Origin: Streptomyces aurantiacus
GTDB taxonomy: Bacteria; Actinomycetota; Actinomycetes; Streptomycetales; Streptomycetaceae
Assembly: GCF_027107535.1 (NCBI RefSeq)
Contig: NZ_CP114283.1
Coordinates: 3,534,001 to 3,598,000 of the forward strand
Direction of reading: 5' to 3'
DNA length: 64,000 nucleotides
Positions 1 through 9,295 of the stretch are shown here, piece after piece (position 1 is the stretch's first letter; the number at the start of each line of letters is the position of its first letter). Position numbers and translations under genes: made by a program. The notes beneath the pieces are model-generated. The model did no database searches. It worked only from the letters and a program-made list of their open reading frames with translations, and had not been told where the DNA came from.

Positions 1-141
1 CGTGCACCCGCTGTCGTTGAATGCTGGACTTGGGTCAAGATCCGGGGAAACTTCACCCGGGGCTTCGCCCTCTACCTCGCCAGCCGCGACAGCTACCAGG
101 ACCACTTCCTGCCCACCGGACTCCCCTTCGGCTCCCCATGA
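1..141 (+). pseudogene. C-terminal scrap of an unidentified gene
   Basis: Frame 1 is open from the window edge to a TGA at 139-141. It reads with protein-like composition (FTRGFALYLASRD, then DHFLPTGLPFGSP). The same frame continues sensibly beyond the stop (EALDCACDLYRGIL), so the TGA may be a nonsense mutation within a formerly longer gene. I do not recognise the family. The start lies outside the window. Confidence 0.3.
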
Positions 142-624
142 GAAGCCCTCGACTGCGCCTGCGACCTCTACCGCGGCATCCTGACCAGCGGCCCCGCCAC
201 GAATCGTCCACGCAGGGGCGCCTACAAAGGCGACCGCCGGACGGCCCAGTCAGTCAGCTCATCATCCGACCACAGGTGCCCACTCCCGGATGCCTGCCAC
301 TTCTACACCTTGCGTCCGGCATTTTGATGAGCACCGCTCCACCTTCGCGGGCGGATTCGCTTCCTCGGCTGCGCGGGGTCGTCCGCCATCCCCGGCGGGC
401 GCACCTGACTTGGTGGCCACGGCGAGAACGGTGCCTGGAGGTGGGCCTGGGAGGCGGCCGCCGACTGCCTTCGCTGGGGCGAGTTAGCGTCTGTCTGGTG
501 CATCCCGTTTCGTGAAGATTTCGCTAGCGCATGGATCCGGCCAATCTTTTGAGCGTCCGTCGCCGTCCCCGTGATCGTGAACGGCCTTGAAGGGCTGTCG
601 GACTCCGCATCTGGGACCTTGAGG
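142..624. other. gene-free stretch
   Basis: The first ~60 bases continue the preceding gene scrap past its stop codon. The remaining short frames on both strands lack codon bias and ribosome sites. I see no other feature. Confidence 0.4.
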
Positions 625-1080
625 TCAAGACTCGGTGGTGTCCACGATGAAGCGGCGACTGAGACTGATCTCGTTCCAGAGCAGGCCCAGGTCGGTGGTC
701 ACCGTCACTTCGTACTCCCCGTCCCGCAACGCCCCCAAATCGACAACCCGGTGGTTTCCGACCCACAGGGTGGGAACGATCTCGCCGTTCAGCCTGGCCT
801 CGACGTTGCGCAGCGCCTCGCTGTGCAGCTCCTGGTCGTCGCTGCTACCGACCGTTTCTACAGTGTCCACCGTTAGCGTGGCCTCGGAGAGCGCGGCGGC
901 GTTCAGCACGCCGTTGCTGGGGATGCCGCGTATCCGGAGCTCCGGCTGGTTCACTGCATTGGACACTGCAATGCCGCCGATCGTCAGAGCGGTGGCGACA
1001 GTGGCAACCAGGAGTGCGATGAGCATCCTGCGCAGGGACTGGGCTCGCACAGGGTCCGATGTCTTCAGGGCCAGCCGCAT
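625..1080 (-). CDS. membrane-anchored protein of unknown function
   Basis: 151 residues. The ATG at 1080 is chosen because GAAGGACG lies 5 nt upstream. A hydrophobic anchor follows a basic N-terminus (RRMLIALLVATVATALTIGG, about residues 15-34). The rest is an extracytoplasmic beta-rich stretch ending in EYEVTVTTDLGLLWNEISL, which resembles an Ig-like or L,D-transpeptidase-type N-terminal module. It stops where such proteins usually continue into a catalytic domain, so it could be a 3'-truncated remnant. The family assignment is inference only. An open frame overlaps the 5' side (845-1420, same strand) but has poorer composition. Confidence 0.5.
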   Translation of the reverse strand: MRLALKTSDPVRAQSLRRMLIALLVATVATALTIGGIAVSNAVNQPELRIRGIPSNGVLNAAALSEATLTVDTVETVGSSDDQELHSEALRNVEARLNGEIVPTLWVGNHRVVDLGALRDGEYEVTVTTDLGLLWNEISLSRRFIVDTTES

Positions 1081-1274
1081 CGACACGTCCTTCGAGGAGT
1101 TGCTGCTTTGGGTCGTTGGTTCCGCCTCTTCGTCCCGCCGTGGCCTTTGCTTCAGCCTCCTGCACCGGCTTGAGGACGGACGGGCCTGAGGACACGGACT
1201 CGGACTCGCGGATTTCCGGCGACGCTGATGGTGCCACCTCAATCGTCACGGAATCCAGTTCGCTCTCGCACGCG

Positions 1275-1784
1275 TCACGGTCTCGTAAGCGAATTCGGCA
1301 GGCCGAGGGCCTGGGTGTCGGAGGTAGGTGGGACGGCGTAGCCGAGGCAGTCGCAGTACTCATAACAGCGGGAGTCTTCGGGCGCCGCGGGCGGCACGCT
1401 TTGGTGGACGCCGCGCGCATGGCCGCAGCCCGTGCGGGCGCAGGGTGGGTAGTGCTGGTTGTCGTGGCGGTAGGCGGAGAGGCCGACCTGGTGGATCGTC
1501 TTGCCGGTGCCGAGGGTGGGTTCGGTGTCGGCGTAGCAGCCGCCCCAGCCGCGGTCGTGGGTGAAGGCGAAGGTGCCGGCGAAGCCGAGGGCGCCGCAGA
1601 GTCCGCAGCGGTACTGAGGGCAGCCGTGCTTGTCGGACTGGATGGGTTCGCCGGTGCAGCAGTCGATCTTTAGGGATTCGCGGTAGGCGGCGTCGCGGGT
1701 GGCTCGGGTGGTGCGTTCTGCTTCGCGGGCGGAGTTGCGGTTGAGGGCGGCTTGCATTTCGCCGAAGAGGTCCAGCTGTGTCAT
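1275..1784 (-). CDS. Cys-rich hypothetical protein, zinc-ribbon-like
   Basis: 169 residues beginning MTQLDLFGEMQAALNRN. The N-terminal third is helical and charged. The centre carries clustered cysteines (IDCCTGEPI, then YRCGLCGALGF, where CGLC is a CxxC). Further Cys/His pairs near the C-terminus (CARTGCGHARG and CYEYCDC) suggest two metal-binding knuckles. Proteins starting with TQLDLF are common in Streptomyces phage or plasmid-derived islands, but I cannot name the family. It runs divergently from the E9imm-like gene at 1860. Confidence 0.65.
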   Translation of the reverse strand: MTQLDLFGEMQAALNRNSAREAERTTRATRDAAYRESLKIDCCTGEPIQSDKHGCPQYRCGLCGALGFAGTFAFTHDRGWGGCYADTEPTLGTGKTIHQVGLSAYRHDNQHYPPCARTGCGHARGVHQSVPPAAPEDSRCYEYCDCLGYAVPPTSDTQALGLPNSLTRP

Positions 1785-1859
1785 GGCAGTTCTCTGTGCA
1801 TCTAGGACCTGTCCGGGCGATCACAGGTCCCATTACGGTGGCTGTGGTGGAAGGGCCTG

Positions 1860-2090
1860 GTGAGTGCAGTGGAGATGAGCCGCGCGGAGGCAGCCGCGCT
1901 CGTGCAGCGCGTCATGGATGCGGGCTGCGCCTCCGACGACAAGGTGGCCGGCTGGCTGGACAGGCTCGACAGGGCCCTGGCATGCCCGTCGGGCCACGTC
2001 AGTGACTTGATCTTCTGGCCGCCGGAGCGGGACCTTTCGGCTGATGAGGTAGTCGAGCAGGCCCTGGCGTATCGGCCGATCGTTCTGTGA
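1860..2090 (+). CDS. E9imm-like small protein (colicin-immunity fold)
   Basis: 76 residues. The GTG at 1860 is preceded by GGAAGGG at good spacing; the ATG at 1875 touches its own GGAG and is less likely. The sequence matches the pattern of streptomycete proteins annotated as e9imm peptide, a relative of the helical colicin/pyocin immunity family: helical N-terminus (EAAALVQRVMDAG), central SGHVSDLIFWPP, and C-terminal EVVEQALAYRPIVL. Colicin E immunity proteins bind and block nuclease toxins. No cognate nuclease is encoded next to it, so it is an orphan here. An IS5 remnant begins 8 nt downstream. Confidence 0.65.
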   Translation: MSAVEMSRAEAAALVQRVMDAGCASDDKVAGWLDRLDRALACPSGHVSDLIFWPPERDLSADEVVEQALAYRPIVL

Positions 2091-2097
2091 CTGGGAC

Positions 2098-2332
2098 TCA
2101 GGTGCGAAGCCAGATGAGCAGGGCTGCGGTGGTTGCGGTGCCGAGGAAGACGTAGCCGCGCTTGTCATAACGGGTGGCGACGGCCCGGGACTGCTTCAGC
2201 CTGTTGATCGCTCGTTCCACGGTGTTGCGCTTCTTGTACCGCTCTTCGTCGCAGCCGGTTGGCCGCCCACCTCGCGAACCTTTGCGCAGTCGGGCGGCCT
2301 GGCTGTCGGTCGTCTCCGGGATCGTGTGCGCT
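2098..2332 (-). pseudogene. IS5-family transposase, C-terminal fragment
   Basis: On the minus strand the frame reads AHTIPETTDSQAA, RKGSRGGRP, RYKKRNTVERAINRLK, then YDKRGYVFLGT and a TGA at 2098. This is the C-terminal third of a DDE transposase of the IS5 group, including the ERxxNRLKxxRxxATRYDK block that carries the last catalytic acidic residue. The upstream catalytic region and start are missing. The element is therefore a dead 3' fragment abutting the E9imm-like gene. Confidence 0.75.
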
Positions 2333-2597
2333 CAGCTGGAACAGCGCTAACTATGATCTACGGGGCAGCGGGATGCTGACGACCGCGACGGTGCCTGTCC
2401 AATTTCATCTCCGGCTGCGGCGATGACGGCGGTCGTACCGCGAGCGGGAAAGGGCAGCTCGACAGATTCATCCAAAGACTACGCCGGGAAACTCAAGTGA
2501 ACAGCTGCGATGCCCGGATGGATCGCGTATGAGTGGATCAACCCGTCGGCCCGCTGTCCTGGCTGCTGTTGCCTGTCTCTTGGTCTGCCTCCGCATG

Positions 2598-2813
2598 CTA
2601 GGTCAGAGAACGGTCGTGTTCGGCCTTGGAACATCTGCCGCAGAGCAGGCGACGGGCACGTGTGGGATGCACTTGCTGGCCCATGCCCTGGATCTGCTGT
2701 ATCTGCTTGGTCTCTTCCGTGGTGTGCTCGCGACAGAGGGCAGCGCCGCACACCACGCAGCCGCCGCTCGCCACGGTCGTGCGGCCCAGCTCAAGGCAGT
2801 CGTAGCAGTGCAT
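2598..2813 (-). CDS. DUF2180 family zinc-binding protein
   Basis: 71 residues from the ATG at 2813, preceded by AAGGGG at 7 nt. The protein is nearly all metal-ligand motif: MHCYDC, then CVVCGAALCREH, and RRLLCGRCSKAEHD near the C-terminus. This spacing of CxxC knuckles with CRxH is the pattern of the DUF2180 family common in Streptomyces. Function is unknown; a small zinc-ribbon adaptor is likely. Much longer overlapping frames exist upstream on the same strand but lack coding character. It is divergent from the GH15 gene. Confidence 0.75.
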   Translation of the reverse strand: MHCYDCLELGRTTVASGGCVVCGAALCREHTTEETKQIQQIQGMGQQVHPTRARRLLCGRCSKAEHDRSLT

Positions 2814-3276
2814 TTTCGCCCCTTCTCGCTCTCCGCTTGACCTATCCTGCCTGGCGAGTTCCACGAACAGGGGCCGGGAAACTGGCTCATGTTCTCGGCA
2901 GCCGAGCGCCGTCCGTGCAGGTGTGGACAGGCCGGACGGACGTGGAGACCTGGAACGGCAGGCCAGTCGGACCGAGGGGACGGCGAGCTGTACCGGAGGC
3001 TGCGTGCTGCGGCACCAGCACTCGGACCCGGTCCGCAACCGGTAGCCGGAATCCGCGGCGGGTCTCCGGCTTCTACGCGTGGAACCCCGTGTCGTTCGGC
3101 TTGCGTCACCGTGCCCGGAACGGTGGCGCTGCGACCCCGTGCGGTACCCGTCCGCCCAAGACCCCGTGTATGAGGGAAGTGGCTGTGGGCACTCGGGTGG
3201 CGCTCATCTGTTTCCGGTGCTGTCGTTGCGGTGGATTTCGGCGCCGAGGGGTTCTGAAGCGACTGGGAGTGTGCCC
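2814..3276. other. divergent intergenic region
   Basis: This separates DUF2180 (leftward) from the GH15 gene (rightward). It contains overlapping open frames on both strands without family resemblance. Promoters for both genes should lie here, but I cannot point to a confident -35/-10 pair. Confidence 0.35.
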
Positions 3277-5115
3277 ATGGCCGCAGCCATCGAGGACTAC
3301 GCCCTGCTGGGCGATCTGCAGACCGCGGCCCTGGTGGGCCGCGATGGCTCCATTGATTGGCTCTGTCTGCCGAGGTTCGACTCACCGGCGTGTTTCGCCG
3401 CACTGCTGCACAACAAGGACGCCGGACGGTGGCTGTTGGCTCCCGCCTCCGGCGGCCCGGTCACCCGCCGCCGATATCGCGACGACACCCTGATTCTGGA
3501 AAGCGAGTGGCACACCGCCGACGGCGACGTGAGGGTGGTGGACTGCATGCCCCTGCGCGGTGACGCTGCGGACGTGGTGCGTCTTGTCGAGGGACTGTCC
3601 GGCCGGGTGGACATGCGCATGGAGCTGGCACTGCGACTCGACTACGGCCAGACAGTGCCCTGGGTGCGCCGCGTAGGGCCTGACCTGAGCGCGGTCGCCG
3701 GACCCGACGCATTCTGGTTGCACACCCCTGTCGAACTGCGCGGGGAGGAGATGACCACCGTCGCTGAATTCACCGTGCATGCCGGGCAACGTGTGCCGTT
3801 CGTGTTGACCCACAAGCCCTCCCACCTGCCCCGCCCGGAGCCCGTGGACGTCGAGAAGGCCCTCGTGGACACCGAGAATTTCTGGACGTCATGGATGTCA
3901 CGGTGCCGGTACGACGGCCCTTGGCAGCAGGAGGTACGTCGCTCCCTGCTTCTGCTCAAGGCTCTTACCTACGAGCCCACGGGCGGAGTCCTGGCCGCGG
4001 CCACCACCTCCCTACCCGAGCAGATCGGCGGTGTACGCAACTGGGACTACCGATACTGCTGGCTGCGTGATGCCGCGTTCACCCTGCAAGCGCTGCTCGG
4101 CACCGGCTATGTTGACGAGGCCGCAGCCTGGCGCGAGTGGCTGCTGCGCGCGGTCGCCGGTGACCCGGGGAAGCTGCAGATCATGTACGCGGTGGACGGC
4201 GCACGCCGACTACCCGAGCACACGCTCGGCTGGCTGTCCGGCTACGAGGGATCCGCCCCGGTACGCATCGGCAACGCCGCCGCCGGCCAACTCCAACTGG
4301 ACGTCTGGGGATCAGTGCTCGACACACTGCACCTGGCCCGCGAAACCGGTCTCACCCCGCACGACACAGCCTGGGACCTGCAGCGTGCTCTGTTGGACCA
4401 CCTCGAAGGCCGATGGACGGAGCCGGACAGTGGACTGTGGGAGGTACGCGGGCAGCAGCGCCATTTCGTCCACTCCAAAGTCATGGCCTGGGTCGCTGCC
4501 GACCGCGCCGTGGACACCGTGCGCCGTCACGGTCTGTCCGGACCAGTGGCCCGCTGGCGAGATCTACGCGACCGAATCCACGCCGAGGTGTGCGCCGAGG
4601 GCTACAACGCCGAGCGCAACACCTTCACTCAGTTCTACGGCTCCCGCGGGCTGGACGCCGCCCTGCTGCTTCTGCCCAGGGTCGGCTTCCTGCCCTGGCG
4701 GGACCCTCGGATACGGGGAACAGTGGAGGCCGTGCGACGGGAGCTGTGCGAAGACGGCCTTCTTCTGCGATATCAGCCCGGCGCCGACGGTGGCGTCGAT
4801 GCCCTGCCGGGAACCGAAGGCGCTTTCCTGGCCTGTACATTTTGGCTCGCCGACGCACTCCACGGCACCGGCCGTCCAGACGAGGCGCGCGCCCTCTTTG
4901 AGCAACTACTATCCCTGCGTAACGACGTCGGCCTCCTCAGCGAGGAATACGACCCCAGGGCCCGTCGCCAGTTGGGGAACACGCCCCAGGCATTCAGCCT
5001 GGTCGGACTGGTCAACACCGCCCGTTTCCTGAGCGGCGTACCTACGGAGACCGCAGGACACAACAAAAGGCAGACCCCGGCCCTGCACTCCGGACCACAC
5101 CGCCGCCAACCCTGA
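3277..5115 (+). CDS. glycoside hydrolase family 15 protein (glucoamylase/trehalase-like)
   Basis: 612 residues. The ATG at 3277 follows GGGAG by 7 nt; the open frame extends farther upstream without support. The N-terminal beta-sandwich domain starts AAAIEDYALLGDLQTAALV and contains GSIDWLCLPRFDSPACF. The (alpha/alpha)6 catalytic barrel begins near residue 230. Diagnostic blocks are NWDYRYCWLRDAAF (about 256-269), GTEGAFLACTFWLADAL (about 511) and LSEEYDPRARRQLGNTPQAF (about 553). This is the cytoplasmic actinobacterial GH15 type, usually called glucan 1,4-alpha-glucosidase or trehalase; substrate cannot be decided here. There is no signal peptide. The last ~20 residues are polar and dispensable-looking. 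It is not in an operon. Confidence 0.9.
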   Translation: MAAAIEDYALLGDLQTAALVGRDGSIDWLCLPRFDSPACFAALLHNKDAGRWLLAPASGGPVTRRRYRDDTLILESEWHTADGDVRVVDCMPLRGDAADVVRLVEGLSGRVDMRMELALRLDYGQTVPWVRRVGPDLSAVAGPDAFWLHTPVELRGEEMTTVAEFTVHAGQRVPFVLTHKPSHLPRPEPVDVEKALVDTENFWTSWMSRCRYDGPWQQEVRRSLLLLKALTYEPTGGVLAAATTSLPEQIGGVRNWDYRYCWLRDAAFTLQALLGTGYVDEAAAWREWLLRAVAGDPGKLQIMYAVDGARRLPEHTLGWLSGYEGSAPVRIGNAAAGQLQLDVWGSVLDTLHLARETGLTPHDTAWDLQRALLDHLEGRWTEPDSGLWEVRGQQRHFVHSKVMAWVAADRAVDTVRRHGLSGPVARWRDLRDRIHAEVCAEGYNAERNTFTQFYGSRGLDAALLLLPRVGFLPWRDPRIRGTVEAVRRELCEDGLLLRYQPGADGGVDALPGTEGAFLACTFWLADALHGTGRPDEARALFEQLLSLRNDVGLLSEEYDPRARRQLGNTPQAFSLVGLVNTARFLSGVPTETAGHNKRQTPALHSGPHRRQP

Positions 5116-5915
5116 ATCCCGGCTGTGTTACGGAACCGGCCGGTACGCATTGACATGGTTCGCCCGACGACCGCTGGTGTGAGGACTCTGCGCTCGCGCA
5201 GGGGCGGTGCTCTTCCGAATGGCGACACAATCACCGCCACCCGAGGGGCGTCCCGGGCGCGGACCTGCTGTGCTCCTTCGTTTCGTACGCCAACTGTCCC
5301 GTGGGTATTACGCAGCTGGTGCGGGGAACCACTCCCGACACATCGACAACGACGTAGGCAGAAATCCTGGGATTGCACCTGTTCGATCGAACGCGGTGCT
5401 GTGGCAGGCCCGCTGATGGGAGGTGTCACGGTCGGCATCGGTCAGTGGGTGAGACATACGGTGTGGCCGGAGACACGGACTCTGTGGCAGCCGACCGGGT
5501 CCTCCGGCGTGGCGCCGTGGTCACAGTAAGGCCGAGCAGGAGCACTTGGGACGGCTCGGGGCTCGGGTGCGGCATACCCGAATGACGATCGTCCTTCGGC
5601 CGGAGGGTTGCCGACCTTGCGTCGTGGCCGCGACACTGAAGTCTCCGCTGCGGCACTGAAATGGGACCCGCTAAAATCTCCGTGTGTCCGGCATCGTGGT
5701 TCTGGACCGTCCAGGTTGGTAGGCCTGGAATGGAAGCGCAGGCAAGATCAGTGCGTCCGCAAGGAGTAATCTCCTCCCCATCGGGTAAAGTAACTGCAAA
5801 GAACTGAAGTGTTTGTTTGAGCTGCGTTTTCGTTGCACTTCGTTCGTGCGGCAGGGCGGGGTCCAACGGCGCGAGTGACGCCTTCTCTACCCGCACAGGT
5901 CAGGTGAGGCACGTA
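5116..5915. other. long intergenic region
   Basis: About 800 nt without a convincing gene. A short minus-strand frame at 5442-5636 ends in a Cys/His pattern (YCDHGATPEDPVGC, then HTVCLTH). It resembles the N-terminal zinc knuckle of larger streptomycete proteins and is then cut by a stop, so it may be a scrap. The right end must hold the nfeD-like promoter. Confidence 0.35.
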
Positions 5916-6347
5916 ATGGATCTATGGCTGATCTGGTTGATCATCGCTGCGGTGTTGGCCGTGGCGGAGATTTTCACCCTCACCGCTGCGCTGGGAATGC
6001 TGAGTGCGGCGGCGTTGGTTACGGCAGGCTTTGCTGCGGTCGGGCTGCCGCTGCCCTTGCAGCTCCTGGTGTTCACCATCGTTGCCACAGTGACGGTGCT
6101 GTTCGTGCGTCCCGTCGCGCTGCGCCACGTACTTCAGCCGCAAGTGGCGCGATTCGGCATCGATGCGCTGGTCGGAAAGGCTGCCTATGTCGTCGCGGAG
6201 GTAACGGGTCGAGACGGCAGAGTCCGGATCGACGGCGAGGAGTGGACGGCTCGCGCCTACGACGAGACGCTGGTGATACCTCAGGGAACGACTGTCGATG
6301 TCATGGAGATCAGTGGCACCACCGCGATCGTCTACCCCCGGGACTGA
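5916..6347 (+). CDS. NfeD-like membrane protein
   Basis: 143 residues. The ATG at 5916 has AGGTGAGG ending 6 nt upstream. Two or three hydrophobic segments (LWLIWLIIAAVLAVAEIF; LGMLSAAALVTAGFAAVGL; LLVFTIVATVTVLFV) precede a soluble C-terminal OB-fold-like domain with GKAAYVVAEVTGRDGRVRIDG and TVDVMEISGTTAIVYP. This is the short NfeD class, which partners SPFH/stomatin proteins in membranes. The SPFH gene follows 4 nt after the stop, so the pair is an operon. Confidence 0.85.
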   Translation: MDLWLIWLIIAAVLAVAEIFTLTAALGMLSAAALVTAGFAAVGLPLPLQLLVFTIVATVTVLFVRPVALRHVLQPQVARFGIDALVGKAAYVVAEVTGRDGRVRIDGEEWTARAYDETLVIPQGTTVDVMEISGTTAIVYPRD

Positions 6348-6351
6348 AACC

Positions 6352-7389
6352 ATGGAAACCTCGGCGTTTCTCATTGCCGGCCTGATCATCGCTCTCATCG
6401 CGGTTTTCACTGTGGTGCGTACGGTACGCATCGTGCCCCAGGCGCGCGCCCGTAACGTTGAGCGGCTCGGTCGCTATCACCGGACGTTGAAACCCGGGCT
6501 CAGTCTCGTCATCCCCTACATTGACCGTGTTCATCCGGTGATCGACCTGAGGGAACAGGTCGTCTCCTTCAAGCCGCAGCCGGTCATTACCGAAGACAAT
6601 CTGGTCGTCGAGATCGATACCGTCCTGTACTTCCAGGTCACCGACCCGCGAGCGGCTTTCTACGAGATCGCGAACTTCCTTCAGGCGGTCGAGCAACTCA
6701 CCGTCACCACCCTGCGCAACGTCGTGGGATCCATGGACCTGGAAAAGACCCTCACCTCACGGGACACCATCAACAGTCAGCTGCGCGGTGTGCTGGACGA
6801 GGCCACCGGCAAGTGGGGGCTGAGGGTCAACCGGGTGGAGATCAAGGCCATCGACCCTCCGCAGTCCATCAAGGACGCGATGCAGAAGCAGATGCGAGCC
6901 GAGCGGGACAAGCGGGCCGCGATTCTCGGGGCCGAGGGGCAGCGCCAGTCGCAGATCCTCACCGCCGAAGGCGACAAGCAGGCTGCTGTCCTGCGCGCGG
7001 AGGGTAACCGGACCGCTGCGATCCTCCAGGCCGAAGGCCAGTCCCGGGCCATCGACGAGGTGTTCCAGGCCGTGCATCGCAACGACCCGGATCCCAAGCT
7101 GCTCGCCTACCAGTACCTCCAGACGCTGCCCCAGCTCGCGCAAGGTACGGGCAATAATTTCTGGGTGATCCCCAGCGAGATCACCTCCGCGCTCCAGGGC
7201 GTGTCCAGGGCCTTCACCGAGGTGCTGCCGCAGTCGCCGGCCACCCGCGAGAAGCCCTCGGACGATATGGCTGCCGAGGCCGCCAACGACAAGGCTCAGG
7301 CCGCGGAAGCCGCCGCCGCCGCCCTCGCCGACGCAGCCAAGGCCGAGGGCGTCACCCCCGATTCCCTCCCGTCACACCCACCTCGCTGA
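6352..7389 (+). CDS. SPFH/stomatin-like (slipin) protein
   Basis: 345 residues from the ATG at 6352, directly behind the NfeD-like stop. An N-terminal membrane helix (AFLIAGLIIALIAVFTVV) is followed by the band-7 domain: ERLGRYHRTLKPGLSLVIPY, VDLREQ-type strand IDLREQVVSFKPQPVITEDN, and ALRNVVG-type helix. A coiled coil follows with repeated AEGxRQ units (ILGAEGQRQSQILTAEGDKQ and neighbours), then an Ala-rich tail. Stomatin/slipin proteins oligomerise on membranes; with NfeD they form a conserved module of uncertain physiological role. There is no separate promoter between the two genes. Confidence 0.9.
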   Translation: METSAFLIAGLIIALIAVFTVVRTVRIVPQARARNVERLGRYHRTLKPGLSLVIPYIDRVHPVIDLREQVVSFKPQPVITEDNLVVEIDTVLYFQVTDPRAAFYEIANFLQAVEQLTVTTLRNVVGSMDLEKTLTSRDTINSQLRGVLDEATGKWGLRVNRVEIKAIDPPQSIKDAMQKQMRAERDKRAAILGAEGQRQSQILTAEGDKQAAVLRAEGNRTAAILQAEGQSRAIDEVFQAVHRNDPDPKLLAYQYLQTLPQLAQGTGNNFWVIPSEITSALQGVSRAFTEVLPQSPATREKPSDDMAAEAANDKAQAAEAAAAALADAAKAEGVTPDSLPSHPPR

Positions 7390-7585
7390 CGGCAGGCAGT
7401 GTCTCTGCCAACGCGACTCGCGCACCGGAACCCTTGGAGCGAGATGATCATCTGGCAATCGCCTTCGGGGTACTTGCTGATCCGGATCAAGGAGCTCCTG
7501 AAGGCGCCACCCTGAGGGCCTTCAGGCCAGCCGGTCTTCTGCACCAGCGGGTGTCGATCCGTTCCCGCTCGACGTTCCACTGCTC

Positions 7586-7737
7586 CATCGTGATCCTCAC
7601 GGTCATCACCGTCGGCGCGGCCATCGCGGTGCCGACCGTGGGCGACAAGGGCGTTCTGTAGTCGTCCCTGCCTTGCCCGGCCTGCCCGACGTTCCGTTCA
7701 CCCTCGACACCCTGACCACGATCGCCCCGTACGCGGC
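7586..7737 (+). pseudogene. SulP-type anion transporter scrap
   Basis: One frame reads IVILTVITVGAAIAVPTVGDKGVL and hits TAG at 7659. The next frame resumes at once with LPGLPDVPFTLDTLTTIAPYA. Joined, these match the membrane and loop segment of SulP family sulfate/bicarbonate permeases, where GDKG is followed by GLPxVPFTxxTLxxIAPYA. Nothing recognisable remains on either side. At least one stop and one frame change separate the halves, so this is a dead remnant of about 150 bp. Confidence 0.65.
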
Positions 7738-7940
7738 ACGGCCCTATTCCGTCAGAGGTTCTCGTTCAGTGCGCGGGCTGACGCTGCACTGTGATGAATG
7801 GCGACCTCACCATCTCGGCGAGGGCGCGGACTCCAGTCCGCCGGTCTTTTACCCGGTCCTGCGGACTGCCCATCAGCAGGACGTTCCGGGGCCGTCGTGG
7901 TGCCGTCCTCCGGGCGGGAGCCTCAGCCAGCAAGGGCCGC

Positions 7941-8462
7941 CTACGAAGATGGCCCCGCAGAGACGGATTCGCGCGGGAAGTGAGATGAGGTGGACAGCTC
8001 GCCGGGCGCCTCCTCCAGCCGTTGCACGGTGGTGTCGTCCGGGGTGTCACGCGGAAGGCCCCCGCCGGTGGACAGCAGCGACCAGGCCCCGAGGGCCAGG
8101 GCGATCGCGGCCGCTGTGGCAGCCACGCGGCCGACGCGCCGGAGCCTGGCTCGGCCGTCCAGGTCCCTCCAGGCCGGTTCGGGCCACGGGTCCTCCGGCT
8201 GCCACAGGTTGCCAACCGCAGGCGTCCCGCGCTCCACCGGTTCGCTGTAAGGACGACGCGCCCGTCGATCGGTTCTTCCGGCGTCAAGAGGCCGGGGGTG
8301 CAGTCCTTGGGCCCGTTCCAGCGCGGAGGGCTCCCTGAGAGCCGACTCGCGGATGGCGGGCTCACTGTCTTCGAGGAACTTCAACCAGACCTCCTCGGGC
8401 CGGGACGGCACGCCGTCCGGCCCTTCGGGCTGCCCGTCGCCGCCCCGCCCTTGGACGTTCAC
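7941..8462 (-). CDS. single-pass membrane protein of unknown function
   Basis: 173 residues using the GTG at 8462, nine nt after GGAGGGA; another GTG at 8471 sits too close to that site. An acidic cytoplasmic N-terminal part contains RPEEVWLKFLEDSEPAIRES and a tryptophan/proline segment (LWQPEDPWPEPAWRDLDGR). One membrane helix (VAATAAAIALALGAWSLLS, about residues 111-129) precedes a short polar exterior tail. The layout recalls anti-sigma-like or sensor proteins, but no known motif is present. Confidence 0.6.
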   Translation of the reverse strand: MNVQGRGGDGQPEGPDGVPSRPEEVWLKFLEDSEPAIRESALREPSALERAQGLHPRPLDAGRTDRRARRPYSEPVERGTPAVGNLWQPEDPWPEPAWRDLDGRARLRRVGRVAATAAAIALALGAWSLLSTGGGLPRDTPDDTTVQRLEEAPGELSTSSHFPRESVSAGPSS

Positions 8463-9295
8463 GGTCCCCACTCCCTCCGCGTTGACGCTCTATAGACGGC
8501 ACCGGCTTCGCCCCGTGAAGTGCTGCGCGGCTCCGTGACCTGTAGAGCTTCATTGATCCTGGTGTCGCGGAACTGTGGGAGGCGAGCCCACCGACGGCCG
8601 GAATGCCGGCTCGTGCCGCATAATTTGCCGCTGTACCTCCTGGGCGCCGAACGGCAACCGGCCGTCGGCTCGCCCCCAGCTCGATCATTGCACAGTGCAA
8701 AATGAGATCGCCAGTCATTCCGGTCTGTTTTCCCGTGAACTTCGCTCCACCGCTTCAGGTGACGGGGTGCGTCCCGAGCGGCGGCTGGGTGGATGTCGTG
8801 GCCCCGGAGGGTCGCAGCCTTGCGAGAGCTGGCCACAGCCGAAAAATCCGCCTGCCTCGCTCGCTCCGGAGGCGACTCTGGTTCCGCATGCTCACCCCCG
8901 AGAGGCTGAGAACTGCTGCAGGGCTCGCAGCGCCCCTGGGCCTGGACGACGCCGGTGCCACTGATCAGCAGTTGGCGCGGCTGGCGTAGCGCAGCAGGAG
9001 CAGCGGTCTCCCGAAGGGCGGCCCCGGTCCTGAGCGAAAGACAGGATCGGCGGCCGCGGCCAGGTGCCGTCATCCGTGGGGGACTTGGGGAGGGCTGCAA
9101 GATGCGGTGTCTCCGGGTGTCATCGCCGCTTGCCACAGGCCAGGAATGTCGGCTATTGGTCTCGATTGGGGAAAGGTCCGAGGTTGAAAGCCATCACAGG
9201 CGAGCAATCTTTGCATAGCCTAAAGGTAGGAGGGGGTCGCCTGCGGAGGTGTAGGGGGCGGCTCTCGAAGCGCTGCGACACCGCTGGAGTGCGTC
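8463..9295. other. intergenic region with one palindrome
   Basis: About 830 nt. Overlapping frames on both strands look non-coding. The TTGCAC-A-GTGCAA palindrome at 8688-8700 is the only clear element. Confidence 0.4.
8688..8700. promoter_or_regulatory. 13-bp palindrome, operator candidate
   Basis: TTGCACAGTGCAA is a perfect palindrome around a central A. Related sites occur at 11008 (TTGCATAATGCAA) and 60292 (TTTGCATGATGCAAA). A MarR-family gene ends 53 nt before the second one. Confidence 0.45.

Noticed and set aside
8362..9136. Minus-strand frames between 8362 and 9136
   Set aside because: No ribosome site, biased Ser/Arg content and no family pattern.
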